Shown here in pieces: positions 42,523 to 50,356 of a stretch of 64,000 nt of DNA. The notes under the pieces were generated by a model. It was not told where the DNA came from. It searched no databases and saw only the letters and a list, made by a program, of their open reading frames with translations. Numbering within the stretch: position 1 is the first letter of the stretch; each line of letters starts with the position of its first letter. The translations under genes and the position numbers were made by a program. The stretch comes from CAYJAY01 sp964370715 (GTDB taxonomy: Bacteria; Bacillota; Clostridia; Oscillospirales; Ruminococcaceae). The stretch spans positions 1-64,000 of the forward strand of contig CAYJKJ010000004.1 in assembly GCA_964370715.1 (NCBI GenBank). The letters are read 5' to 3'.

Positions 42523-42538
42523 GTTAGTTCAAGCTAAC
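42523..42538. promoter_or_regulatory. GTTAG-N6-CTAAC operator, site 4
   Basis: GTTAGTTCAAGCTAAC, with a flanking A/T pair (AGTTAG/CTAACT). It lies in the leader, 13 bases before the ribosome binding site of the DUF2325 gene. Confidence 0.7.
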
Positions 42539-42565
42539 TTACAATCGATGAAGGAGATACCTAAT

Positions 42566-42841
42566 ATGAGTGTTGTTATAGTTGGCGGCAACGAATGTAT
42601 GGAAAGACGATATATAGACACCTGTAAGCAGTATGGCTGTAAGGCGAAGGTTTTCACAAAGATGAAAGGCGATGTTAAAGCAAAGTTTGGATCGCCCGAC
42701 ATGATTATTCTTTTTACAAACACCGTTTCGCATAACCTTATTGCTTGCGCTAACTGCGAAGCAAAAAGATGCAAGGCAAGAGTTGAACGTTCACATTCAA
42801 GCTCGCTTTCGGCGCTTAAAAACATTTTGGAAACTATGTAA
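42566..42841 (+). CDS. DUF2325-family protein
   Basis: A 91-residue protein of the DUF2325 family: it begins SVVIVGGNE, with a Rossmann-like glycine stretch, has KMKGD and DMIILFTNTVSHN (about 52-64) and a C-terminal CANCEAKRC cysteine cluster that might bind metal. Function is unknown; relatives in Firmicutes often lie near iron or redox genes, as I recall. The ATG at 42566 is chosen for the AAGGAG at 42551-42556. It is the first gene behind the promoter with three GTTAG palindromes. Confidence 0.8.
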   Translation: MSVVIVGGNECMERRYIDTCKQYGCKAKVFTKMKGDVKAKFGSPDMIILFTNTVSHNLIACANCEAKRCKARVERSHSSSLSALKNILETM

Positions 42842-42856
42842 AAAAAGTAACGAAAA

Positions 42857-42991
42857 ATGATGAATAAAATTTTTGAATTATTAATATTTATTATTAATCC
42901 GTTTTTGGTTGAACATCAAGAACAAAGCGTTTTCGCCTCTACTAAAAAAGATGCAAAAAATCGAGTTAACAACTTTGATATATGGTTTTAA
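42857..42991 (+). CDS. Possible 44-residue peptide, doubtful
   Basis: An ATG frame of 44 codons (begins MMNKIFELLIFIINPFLVEH, with a hydrophobic N-terminal stretch and a charged C-terminal half) fills part of the 222-base gap between the DUF2325 and DUF3793 genes. The ribosome binding site is poor and I know no family. It may be chance. Confidence 0.2.
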   Translation: MMNKIFELLIFIINPFLVEHQEQSVFASTKKDAKNRVNNFDIWF

Positions 42992-43020
42992 CCTAGGATT
43001 TTTATCAATCTTTTAAGGCG

Positions 43021-43036
43021 ATACTAAAACTAGTAT
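43021..43036. promoter_or_regulatory. Palindrome upstream of the DUF3793 gene
   Basis: ATACTAAAACTAGTAT has perfect 6-base arms around AAAC. It lies 28 bases before the DUF3793 start and differs from the GTTAG sites. It could be a second operator or part of a local promoter. Confidence 0.3.
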
Positions 43037-43063
43037 ATATTTCAAGAGAGGTTTTGTTAAAAA

Positions 43064-43630
43064 ATGATAAGCGAAAAGCAGATAATCGAACAATGTTCGC
43101 TGACTCTTTCTTCTCTTAAAACCGCAAGTTTATTCACCGTTAGGTTTAACCGTCTAGAGGAAGTTGAAGATTGTATTGATTTTTGGAACGAAAAGTTTAT
43201 TAGTTGCGGGATTAAAGTTAAGATGCTTAAAACTATTAGAAACACGGCGCTTATTTATTTTTATCGAGAAGATATGCTCAAATATGATCTGGACAACAGG
43301 TTTTCAAAGCGAATATTGAAACGCTTTGGATATAAAAGATTAGATGTAGACGGAGCCTTGGAAAAGCTTTCTGAAAGGCTTTCGGAATATGAAGAATTTC
43401 CGCATGAAATTGGGTTGTTTTTAGGATATCCCCCAAAAGATGTTGAAGGGTTTATCTGTAACGGCGGGAAAAATTGTAGTGCTTGTCGATATTGGAAGGT
43501 ATATGGAGATAAAAGCGAGGCGCTACAGATGTTTTCTAGATTTGATAAATGCAACGCTATCTACAAAAAACTTTGGCAACAAGGAAGAGATATTTTGCAA
43601 CTGACCGTTAAAAAGCAGTTGGTTGCTTGA
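43064..43630 (+). CDS. DUF3793-family protein
   Basis: A 188-residue soluble protein of the DUF3793 family common in Clostridia. Landmarks are an N-terminal CSLTLSSLKTASLFTV, a central FPHEIGLFLGYPPKDVEGFI stretch (about 125-144), and GGKNCSACRYWKVYG with a CxxC pair. FDKCNAIYKKLW near the end is also typical. Function unknown; it is often next to flavodoxin genes, as here (37 bases before one), which suggests a role in iron or redox metabolism. Confidence 0.82.
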   Translation: MISEKQIIEQCSLTLSSLKTASLFTVRFNRLEEVEDCIDFWNEKFISCGIKVKMLKTIRNTALIYFYREDMLKYDLDNRFSKRILKRFGYKRLDVDGALEKLSERLSEYEEFPHEIGLFLGYPPKDVEGFICNGGKNCSACRYWKVYGDKSEALQMFSRFDKCNAIYKKLWQQGRDILQLTVKKQLVA

Positions 43631-43667
43631 TTATATATTACATGATTTTTAAAGGAGTATATTTATT

Positions 43668-44078
43668 ATGAGCAAACTAGCAATTGTCTATTGGAGCGGA
43701 ACAGGGAACACAGAGGCTATGGCAAACTTTATAGCAGAGGGTGCTAAAGAAAAGGGTGCTGAAGTTGATGTTTTAACTTCGGATAAATTCTCAAAAGATA
43801 TGGTAGCAAACTATCAAAGCATAGCGTTTGGTTGCCCGTCTATGGGTGCTGAGGTTTTGGAAGAAACAGAATTTCAACCGATGTGGGATGATGTTAAGGA
43901 TAGCTTATCCGACAAAAAGGTGTTGTTATTTGGTTCATATGGTTGGGGAGATGGCGAATGGATGAGAAATTGGGAACAAGAAACTATAGCTGCTTCCTTA
44001 AAGACTTATATGTGCAACGAAACTCCCGATGCTGAAGCTCAAGCAACTTGCATAGCTTGCGGACAAGAATTGGCATAA
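43668..44078 (+). CDS. Flavodoxin
   Basis: A 136-residue short-chain flavodoxin, the FMN electron carrier that replaces ferredoxin when iron is scarce. The phosphate-binding loop is YWSGTGNTEAMA (9-20); the isoalloxazine loops are GCPSMGAEVLEE (about 57-68) and FGSYGWGDGEWM (about 88-99). The ribosome binding site is AAAGGAG. Together with the two small proteins upstream it forms the plus-strand arm of the GTTAG-palindrome locus. Confidence 0.93.
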   Translation: MSKLAIVYWSGTGNTEAMANFIAEGAKEKGAEVDVLTSDKFSKDMVANYQSIAFGCPSMGAEVLEETEFQPMWDDVKDSLSDKKVLLFGSYGWGDGEWMRNWEQETIAASLKTYMCNETPDAEAQATCIACGQELA

Positions 44079-44126
44079 AACGCGCAGTTTTCGAACTTTT
44101 GCCGTCTTTTTAAAACGTTTTTATAT

Positions 44127-44162
44127 ATCGCCCTTAAGTTGTGTTTTTAACTTAAGGGCGAT
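44127..44162 (+). repeat. Perfect 14-bp hairpin after the flavodoxin gene
   Basis: ATCGCCCTTAAGTT (44127-44140) pairs perfectly with AACTTAAGGGCGAT (44149-44162) around an 8-base loop. No U tract follows directly; a smaller ACCCTAGAGGGT palindrome lies at 44166 and a T run only at about 44190. It is most likely a terminator or mRNA-stabilising hairpin. Confidence 0.5.
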
Positions 44163-44257
44163 GCTACCCTAGAGGGTGTTTAATAAATCTTTTTTTAAAT
44201 TTTTCTCAAGAATTTACTCTTGGGTTTTTATTTTTTTGTTGTTAAAGGAATATTAAA

Positions 44258-44614
44258 ATGCATAAAGAAACAAAACGAATCATCAATGTTTCAAGACGCT
44301 TGTTGCTTGAAACGGTTAATACTGAAAAGCAGATTGCAAAGATGCTTTATATATCCGAAACAACTTTGCGAACACTATTTGTTCAAAATTTTGGGTTGCC
44401 TCCCAAAAGATACATAAGAAAAGTTAAGATGAAAAAAGCGCAAACACTTTTAAGGATATCCAAAGCCAAAATAACCGATATCGCTTATAATATCGGCTAT
44501 ATAAACACGAGCAAATTCTCCGAGGCGTTTAAAGATATACATGGGGTCACTCCGTCGGGATATCGAAAAAAATGCGGTTTTGGAGTGGAAAAAAACACGG
44601 AAAAAAAGATATAG
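44258..44614 (+). CDS. AraC-family DNA-binding domain protein without sensor domain
   Basis: A 118-residue protein consisting only of the AraC double helix-turn-helix: KQIAKMLYISETTLRTLFVQ (about 28-47) and the second unit ITDIAYNIGYINTSKFSEAF (about 78-97), closing with the family signature GVTPSGYRKK. With no ligand domain it resembles SoxS/MarA-type proteins whose level sets the response. It precedes the metal ATPase cluster and is a candidate activator of it. Confidence 0.85.
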   Translation: MHKETKRIINVSRRLLLETVNTEKQIAKMLYISETTLRTLFVQNFGLPPKRYIRKVKMKKAQTLLRISKAKITDIAYNIGYINTSKFSEAFKDIHGVTPSGYRKKCGFGVEKNTEKKI

Positions 44615-44652
44615 TTATTTAAACAAAATTAAAAATTGGAGGGTATTTTTAA

Positions 44653-44889
44653 ATGCTGGATTTTATCACAAAACAACATAAGTTTATTTTTGCCGCAGGA
44701 GCCGCAACGGGTCTTGCTTTGTTTTCTCTATTAAAAACTAAAAACGCTCGTTCGCTAGCTGTTAAAGGGGTTGCGGGCGGAATGCTTATTAAAGACAAGG
44801 TTTTAGAAACCGCCATGAACATAAAAGAAGAAGCGGATGATGTTGTTTCGACTGCGAAACAAGCTGCAAAAACAGGTTCTAACAAATAG
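44653..44889 (+). CDS. Small membrane protein encoded before the P-type ATPase
   Basis: A 78-residue protein: one hydrophobic segment (FIFAAGAATGLALFSLL, about 11-27), a Gly/Ala-rich stretch and an amphipathic helix with alternating charges at the C terminus (NIKEEADDVVSTAKQAAK). I recall similar small proteins (DUF6110-like) encoded next to HMA-type ATPases in Clostridia. It lies 49 bases before the ATPase gene, with GGAGGG as a strong ribosome binding site. It may be an accessory subunit or metal chaperone; this is inference. Confidence 0.7.
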   Translation: MLDFITKQHKFIFAAGAATGLALFSLLKTKNARSLAVKGVAGGMLIKDKVLETAMNIKEEADDVVSTAKQAAKTGSNK

Positions 44890-44938
44890 GTTTTCTTTTG
44901 TTCTTTAGAAAAAAGTTTTTAAAAAGTGGGAGAAAGAA

Positions 44939-47074
44939 ATGGAATATCACATTGTTTGTGATAAGCCCAATCGTTTAAGAGTTCGTTTTGGCAGATACAT
45001 TATAAATCGGGAGCAGAGTTGCGGTCTATGCGAACTGCTCCTTTCTTTATCGGGAGTTAAAAATGTTTTTGCCAATGAGATAAACGGTTCGGTGCTTGTT
45101 GAATATGACAAACAAAGCGCTAGGGACGAAGTTTTGGAAAAGCTCAGTTCGCTTAAACTTTCCGACATTAAAAACGGAGTTCCAACCGAAGCGCAAACAG
45201 CGAAAATTTTAGAAAACAACATAAAAATAAAACTGGTTAAACATTGTGTTGGCTATGTTTTAAGGCAGATTTTCTTTCCTATGTATCTAAATAGAGCATA
45301 CACAGTTTATCGTGCATTGCCGTATATATCGGGTGGGTTTCAAGCATTAGCGGAGAAAAAGGTTAACGTTAATGTGTTAGACGGCACGGCGATAGGGGCG
45401 TCTCTTATATCAAGAAACTTCAAAACCGCTTCCTCAACGATGTTTTTGTTGGGGCTTTCCGATTTGTTGTTGGAATATTCCAACCTTAGGGCGAAGAATG
45501 CGTTGGCCAAAAGCCTTGCTATAAACGTTGATAGAATTTGGCTTATAAAAGATGGAATCGAAATAGAGGTTGGTCAAAACGATATATCAATAGGGGATGT
45601 CATTCGTATTCGAAAAGGTTGCCTAATTCCGATAGACGGGAGAATTGTTCGAGGGGATGCTTTGATAAACGAAGCGACTATGACAGGGGAACCTATCGCA
45701 CGACACAAAACAAACGGTAGCACGGTTTTTGCCGGAACGGTTGTGGAGGATGGCGAGATAGATGTAGCGGTTGTAAGCTTGCAAAACGACACGAGAATAG
45801 CCAAGATTATCAACCTTATCGATACGGGAGAAAAGGAAAAAGCGATGGTTCAAGGGCGAGCGGAGCGGTTGGCGGATGACATAGTTCCGGTGAGTTTTGG
45901 GTTGTTTTTATTAACTCTTGTTTTAACGGGAAGCCTAACAAGAGCGTTGTCGGTTCTTATGGTCGATTTTTCTTGCGCAATAAAACTCACTACCCCGATA
46001 ACCATTATATCTGCGATTAAAGAATGCGTTAACTATAATATTCTCGTTAAGGGCGGAAAATATCTAGAGGTTGTTTCGAAGGTTGATACCGTTGTTTTTG
46101 ACAAGACAGGAACGCTTACAAACGCTGTTCCGAAAGTTTCTAAAATTATCTCGGTTGATGAGCGGTATGACAACGGAGATGTTCTTAAAATTGCTGCTTG
46201 CCTTGAAGAACATTTCCCCCACAGCGTTGCTGCTTCGATAGTTAATGAGGCGAAGGCGAGAAAGCTTCATCACCCCGAGACACACGGAAAAGTTGAATAC
46301 ATAGTGGCGCATGGAATAGCTAGCATATATGATGGAAAACATTCGGTTATAGGGAGCAAGCATTTTGTTTTTGAAGATGAAAAAGTTGCTTATCCTAAGG
46401 ATAAACAAAAGCTTATCGAACAACAAATCGGAAGCGATAGCGCCGTTTATCTTGCGGTAGACAATCAATTGATAGGGGTTATTTGTGTTAACGATCCGCC
46501 AATAGATGATGCGAAACAGACGATTGAACTCCTTCGAAATGAGGGCATAAAAGATATATTCATGATAACGGGGGATGGGGAAGAAAACGCCGCATACACA
46601 AGCGGAGTTTTGGGAATCGATAGATACTATTCCTCGATTTTGCCGGATGGTAAAGCATCCATTATCGAACAACTAAAAAGCGAGGGCAGAACAATTCTCA
46701 TGGTTGGCGACGGCATAAACGACACACCCGCTCTTAGCATGGCGGATGTTTCGTTGACACTCAACGGCTCCTCCGATATAGCAAGAGAAGTTGCCGACAT
46801 CTCGGTTTTATCCCACGATTTAACAAAGATAGTTGAGGTTAGAAGGCTTTCGAAAAAGCTTATGCAAAAGGTTTATAGACAATATGGAATAATAGTTTCT
46901 TTTAACACAGCGTTGATAGTTCTGGGGCTTTTCGGGGTTATAGTGGCGGGAACTTCAGCTTGGTTACACAACGCTTCAACGATAGCTTTAACTATAACTT
47001 CAGCTAATACAGTGATGAAAAAACAAGATTTAATAAATCTTGCAAAAGGAGAACAGGATAATGAAACAACATAG
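44939..47074 (+). CDS. Heavy-metal-type (P1B) cation-transporting ATPase with SCA transmembrane motif
   Basis: A 711-residue P-type ATPase. An N-terminal HMA-like domain carries CGLC (28-31) rather than the usual MxCxxC position. Motifs are TMTGEP (actuator), DKTGTLT with the phosphorylated Asp, HFPHSVA in place of the SEHPLA nucleotide motif, and MVGDGINDTPAL. The ion-coordinating membrane motif, CPC or SPC in copper and zinc pumps, reads DFSCAIKLTTP, so the ion is probably not Cu or Zn of the standard classes; Mn or Fe are possibilities. It is flanked by a small membrane protein upstream and a 26-residue peptide that overlaps its 3' end. Confidence 0.88.
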   Translation: MEYHIVCDKPNRLRVRFGRYIINREQSCGLCELLLSLSGVKNVFANEINGSVLVEYDKQSARDEVLEKLSSLKLSDIKNGVPTEAQTAKILENNIKIKLVKHCVGYVLRQIFFPMYLNRAYTVYRALPYISGGFQALAEKKVNVNVLDGTAIGASLISRNFKTASSTMFLLGLSDLLLEYSNLRAKNALAKSLAINVDRIWLIKDGIEIEVGQNDISIGDVIRIRKGCLIPIDGRIVRGDALINEATMTGEPIARHKTNGSTVFAGTVVEDGEIDVAVVSLQNDTRIAKIINLIDTGEKEKAMVQGRAERLADDIVPVSFGLFLLTLVLTGSLTRALSVLMVDFSCAIKLTTPITIISAIKECVNYNILVKGGKYLEVVSKVDTVVFDKTGTLTNAVPKVSKIISVDERYDNGDVLKIAACLEEHFPHSVAASIVNEAKARKLHHPETHGKVEYIVAHGIASIYDGKHSVIGSKHFVFEDEKVAYPKDKQKLIEQQIGSDSAVYLAVDNQLIGVICVNDPPIDDAKQTIELLRNEGIKDIFMITGDGEENAAYTSGVLGIDRYYSSILPDGKASIIEQLKSEGRTILMVGDGINDTPALSMADVSLTLNGSSDIAREVADISVLSHDLTKIVEVRRLSKKLMQKVYRQYGIIVSFNTALIVLGLFGVIVAGTSAWLHNASTIALTITSANTVMKKQDLINLAKGEQDNETT

Positions 47075-47141
47075 ATTTTGGGCATACGTAGCGGTTTTGG
47101 CGATGGTTATGTGTATAATAACCGGGAAAACGCATAAGTAA
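47061..47141 (+). CDS. 26-residue single-helix membrane peptide
   Basis: A short frame starts inside the last codons of the ATPase gene (ATG at 47061, AGGAG about ten bases before) and ends at 47141. The peptide, MKQHRFWAYVAVLAMVMCII followed by TGKTHK, has a basic aromatic head, one short hydrophobic helix and a basic tail. The coupled start and good ribosome binding site argue that it is real. I recall peptides of this style beside such ATPases, but I cannot confirm a family. It may modulate the pump, as other small membrane peptides do. Confidence 0.55.
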   Translation: MKQHRFWAYVAVLAMVMCIITGKTHK

Positions 47142-47249
47142 AAAAACAAGAATTTGCGGTTACTATATTTTCGAATGTGTTTTGACAATTTACATATATA
47201 TACTATTAAAAGAATTATTAAACGTTTTTGTTGGGAAAATTTAAAATAA

Positions 47250-47278
47250 TTGCATTAAGTGTGGATTTATGGTACACT
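47250..47278 (+). promoter_or_regulatory. Promoter of second diguanylate cyclase
   Basis: TTGCAT (47250-47255) and TACACT (47273-47278) with a 17-base spacer, about 50 bases before the start at 47327. Confidence 0.45.
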
Positions 47279-47326
47279 TTCAGATGGGTAAAATTTAATA
47301 AAAAATTTTAAGGCTATAAAATTTCT

Positions 47327-48484
47327 ATGAAAAAGAAACTACAATCGATTAAAGAAATGTTGCGAAACGAACGTGATATTATTGCTCGAAATACTAATGA
47401 ATCAAAAGCAATAAATAACAGAGTTCTTAAAACTATGTTGCTATGCTATATACTGTTGATAGTTGTTGGAGCGGCGTTGCCGTTTTTTGATAGCTATTTT
47501 GATCAATCTCTTTTTAGAATTATCGGTTGGTGGTATGCTTTTTTAATTGTTTTATGCTTGGTGTTTTTTGCATTTTTGGCCAACACAAAAAGATATAACG
47601 ACAACTTTATGATATACATAGTGAGCCTAATAGGCACTGTGTTTTCGGTAGTTTCAAGCGGAATAGCCTTTCCGGATACCCTTAGCGTATCGTTTGTGTT
47701 TGTTTTGTTTTTGGTGGCTACGGCTTATATTATTGAAACACCCGAAAGTATAGCTTTGTTGTTAATGACAACCACAGTGTACCTATGCGGCATTCATTAT
47801 TTTAAGGATCCGGAAGTTTTTACAGCAGAAGCGGTGAGTTCGATTTCGGTTATGATAATCTCTTTTGCGATGGGAATAATCGTGAGATCTGCGCGTATTG
47901 GTAATTTAGTAACAAAAGAAAAGCTGCATAAGCTAGCTTATTCTGATGGTTTAACGGGTCTGTTAAATCGACGTTCGTTGTTTGAACATCTTGGAAATGC
48001 CAAGCAAAATGAAAAAGAATTAACTGCGTTTTCGATTATTGATATTGATTATTTTAAAAAATATAACGACACATACGGTCACCAGTTGGGTGATGATTGC
48101 CTTCAAAAGATTTCAAATTGTATGCTACTGTTACAAGAAAAAAATGATATATTTTTCTATCGTTATGGTGGGGAAGAGATAGTTGTTTTATACTATGGAT
48201 ATAACGAACAAGAGATTTCTGATATACTAAAACAGCTTTACAAGGATATTAAACAGATGAACATCGAACACAAAAGTTCTGAATTTGGACGAGTAACGAT
48301 ATCAACTGGAACAGCTTTTGTAGACTCTGCATCGGTGTTGAAATACGAGACGTTGTTGTTCAACGCAGATCTTGCGCTTTATAAAGCGAAACAAAGTGGG
48401 AGAGATCAAGTTGCGGTTTATGATAGCAGCATGAAGAACATAACGGAAGATGTAGACGTGAAGACAAGAAGCGAAAAGAGATAG
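47327..48484 (+). CDS. Membrane-bound GGDEF protein with GGEEI signature
   Basis: A 385-residue paralog of the cyclase at 212: same membrane sensor of about six helices (about 40-195), same RSARIG linker and KDPEVF/KEPEAF landmarks, and a GGDEF domain from about 205. The substrate motifs IDIDYFKKYNDTYGHQLGDD are intact (20 residues quoted), but the signature is GGEEI instead of GG(D/E)EF and no RxxD inhibition site precedes it. The last signature residue is not catalytic, so activity is possible but may be altered. It is followed by a strong terminator and is monocistronic. Confidence 0.87.
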   Translation: MKKKLQSIKEMLRNERDIIARNTNESKAINNRVLKTMLLCYILLIVVGAALPFFDSYFDQSLFRIIGWWYAFLIVLCLVFFAFLANTKRYNDNFMIYIVSLIGTVFSVVSSGIAFPDTLSVSFVFVLFLVATAYIIETPESIALLLMTTTVYLCGIHYFKDPEVFTAEAVSSISVMIISFAMGIIVRSARIGNLVTKEKLHKLAYSDGLTGLLNRRSLFEHLGNAKQNEKELTAFSIIDIDYFKKYNDTYGHQLGDDCLQKISNCMLLLQEKNDIFFYRYGGEEIVVLYYGYNEQEISDILKQLYKDIKQMNIEHKSSEFGRVTISTGTAFVDSASVLKYETLLFNADLALYKAKQSGRDQVAVYDSSMKNITEDVDVKTRSEKR

Positions 48485-48504
48485 AGGAATTAGGAGAGAT
48501 AGCT

Positions 48505-48545
48505 AACCTGCGTTTTGGAGAATGAGGCCAAAACGCAGGTTTTTG
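48505..48545 (+). terminator. Terminator of second diguanylate cyclase
   Basis: AACCTGCGTTTTGG (48505-48518) pairs perfectly over 14 bp with CCAAAACGCAGGTT (48528-48541), followed by Ts. It marks the border between the cyclase and the surface glycan locus. Confidence 0.88.
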
Positions 48546-48653
48546 GTTGATTAAGATAAGTTGTTTAAGGTTTTGTGGTGAAAAAGGATTTGCAATAAAC
48601 AGGGATATTATGATATAATTTTAGGTGGAAAATAAGGACGATGAGAGGTGTTT

Positions 48654-49778
48654 ATGCAGTTTATTGATTTGAAAGCACAATATATCACTTTAAAAACTGA
48701 TATTGATAAAGCAATTCATAGAGTGCTAGACGAAGCTCAATATATCATGGGGAAAGATGTAGTAGAATTTGAAACTGCTATTGCTGAATACACCGGTGTT
48801 AAAAATGCAATTTCTTGCGCAAACGGAACCGATGCTTTGCAGATTTTGTTTATGGCTTATGGTGTCGGACAAGGTGATGCCGTATTTTGCCCAGACGTTA
48901 CTTTTATAGCAAGCGTTGAACCGGCTTGTATGCTTGGGGCTACACCTGTTTTTTGTGATATTACAAAAGACACATATAATCTTTGCCCAATTTCTTTGGA
49001 AGAACAGATACAAAATGTCTTGAAGAAAGGTTTACACAAACCCAAAGCGGTTATTGCCGTTGATATGCTTGGGAACCCGGCGGATTACGATAAAATAGCT
49101 GATGTTTGCAAAAAATACGATTTAATACTTATTGAAGATGCGGCGCAATCTTTTGGCGCTACACATAAAGGGGATAAATGTTGTTCATTTGGAGACTCGG
49201 CAATAACTTCGTTTTTTCCCGCAAAACCTCTCGGGTGCTACGGTGATGGCGGAGCAATTTTTACTAATGATGAAAAAATTGCAGAAGCAGTAAAGTCTAT
49301 AAGAATTCACGGAAAAGGTTCCTCGAAATATGATAATGTTAGAATTGGGGTAAATTCACGCTTGGATACAATTCAAGCCGCCATTTTAAACGTTAAACTT
49401 AAAGCTTTTATTGAATACGAAATTGAAGCAAGACAACAGATCGCCAAAAAATATAACGAGGCTTTTAAGGGGCGTTTTGTTACTCCGTATGTACAAGATA
49501 GTTGTATATCAATCTATGCTCAATATGCTTTGCTTGCAAAAGACAACAGCGAACGAGAGAAACTTATTAAGAGATTGACAAATAACGATATTCCGAACAT
49601 GGTTTACTACCCTAACCCGCAACACAAACTAAAGGTTTTTGAAGGAAATCCATATTTAGATATAGATTTTAAAAATTCGCAAAATTATTGTGATACTACG
49701 TTTAGCTTACCTATGCATCCGTATTTATGCGAAGAGGAACAGAAAAAGATAATTGAAGTTGTATTGGGGATGGGGTAA
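48654..49778 (+). CDS. wbpE: Sugar-nucleotide 3-aminotransferase, WbpE-like (DegT/DnrJ family)
   Basis: PLP enzyme that transfers an amino group to a 3-keto sugar nucleotide. CANGTDALQI, EDAAQSFGA and the Schiff-base Lys191 in FFPAKPLGCYGDGG are the family marks. It is followed by a WbpD-like acetyltransferase (shared base at 49778) and a WbpA-like dehydrogenase, with a WbpB-like dehydrogenase further on; this set makes UDP-2,3-diacetamido-2,3-dideoxy-uronic acid in known O-antigen systems. The ATG at 48654 is preferred for the GAGAGG just before it; an in-frame GTG lies at 48648. Confidence 0.88.
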   Translation: MQFIDLKAQYITLKTDIDKAIHRVLDEAQYIMGKDVVEFETAIAEYTGVKNAISCANGTDALQILFMAYGVGQGDAVFCPDVTFIASVEPACMLGATPVFCDITKDTYNLCPISLEEQIQNVLKKGLHKPKAVIAVDMLGNPADYDKIADVCKKYDLILIEDAAQSFGATHKGDKCCSFGDSAITSFFPAKPLGCYGDGGAIFTNDEKIAEAVKSIRIHGKGSSKYDNVRIGVNSRLDTIQAAILNVKLKAFIEYEIEARQQIAKKYNEAFKGRFVTPYVQDSCISIYAQYALLAKDNSEREKLIKRLTNNDIPNMVYYPNPQHKLKVFEGNPYLDIDFKNSQNYCDTTFSLPMHPYLCEEEQKKIIEVVLGMG

Positions 49779-50356
49779 TGGGCTATTTTGTGCATGAAAG
49801 CAGTTATGTAGATGAGGGTTCAATAGTTGGAAATGAAACAAAAATTTGGCATTTTAGCCACATTATGAAAGATAGCGTGATAGGAGATAATTGCAATATT
49901 GGTCAAAATGTAGTTATATCTCCGGGTGTTGTTATCGGTAATGGGGTGAAGATACAAAACAATGTTTCGGTATATACAAATGTAGTTGTGGAAGACGATG
50001 TTTTTTTGGGTCCCTCCTGTGTATTTACAAATGTTATAAACCCCAGAGCTTTTATAGAACGTAAAAATGAATACAAGAATACTACGGTAAAAAAAGGAGC
50101 GAGTATAGGAGCTAATGCAACTATTGTTTGCGGACATGATATCGGACAATATGCTTTTGTTGCAGCAGGGGCAGTTGTCACTAAATCAGTACCCGATTTT
50201 GCTCTTGTTGCTGGCGTTCCTGCAAAGGTTATAGGATATGTTTGCAAATGTGGTCATAGGTTGGAATTGGAAAAGAATACTGATGTTTGCGATGAATGCG
50301 GGAAAAGATATATAAAAAATGAGAATACAGTAGAAATGGAACAAGACAGAAAATGA
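49778..50356 (+). CDS. wbpD: Sugar-nucleotide N-acetyltransferase, WbpD-like, with zinc-ribbon tail
   Basis: A 192-residue left-handed beta-helix acetyltransferase: isoleucine-patch hexapeptides run from about 20 to 150 (IGDNCNIGQNVVISPGVVIG is typical), with the catalytic His in KKGASIGANATIVCGHDIG. It acetylates the 3-amino group made by the aminotransferase. The last 40 residues add CKCGHRLELEKNTDVCDECG, a four-Cys zinc-ribbon-like tail that many WbpD relatives carry. Start and stop overlap both neighbours by one to four bases, so translation is coupled. Confidence 0.88.
   Translation: MGYFVHESSYVDEGSIVGNETKIWHFSHIMKDSVIGDNCNIGQNVVISPGVVIGNGVKIQNNVSVYTNVVVEDDVFLGPSCVFTNVINPRAFIERKNEYKNTTVKKGASIGANATIVCGHDIGQYAFVAAGAVVTKSVPDFALVAGVPAKVIGYVCKCGHRLELEKNTDVCDECGKRYIKNENTVEMEQDRK

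Noticed and set aside
42421..42540. CRISPR-like or tandem repeat array
   Set aside because: The repeated units are separate 16-bp palindromes with different centres and spacings, located over a promoter; they are operators, not a repeat-spacer array.
46064..46672. Minus-strand open frame of 202 codons
   Set aside because: It is opposite the P-type ATPase catalytic core and has no start signal of its own.
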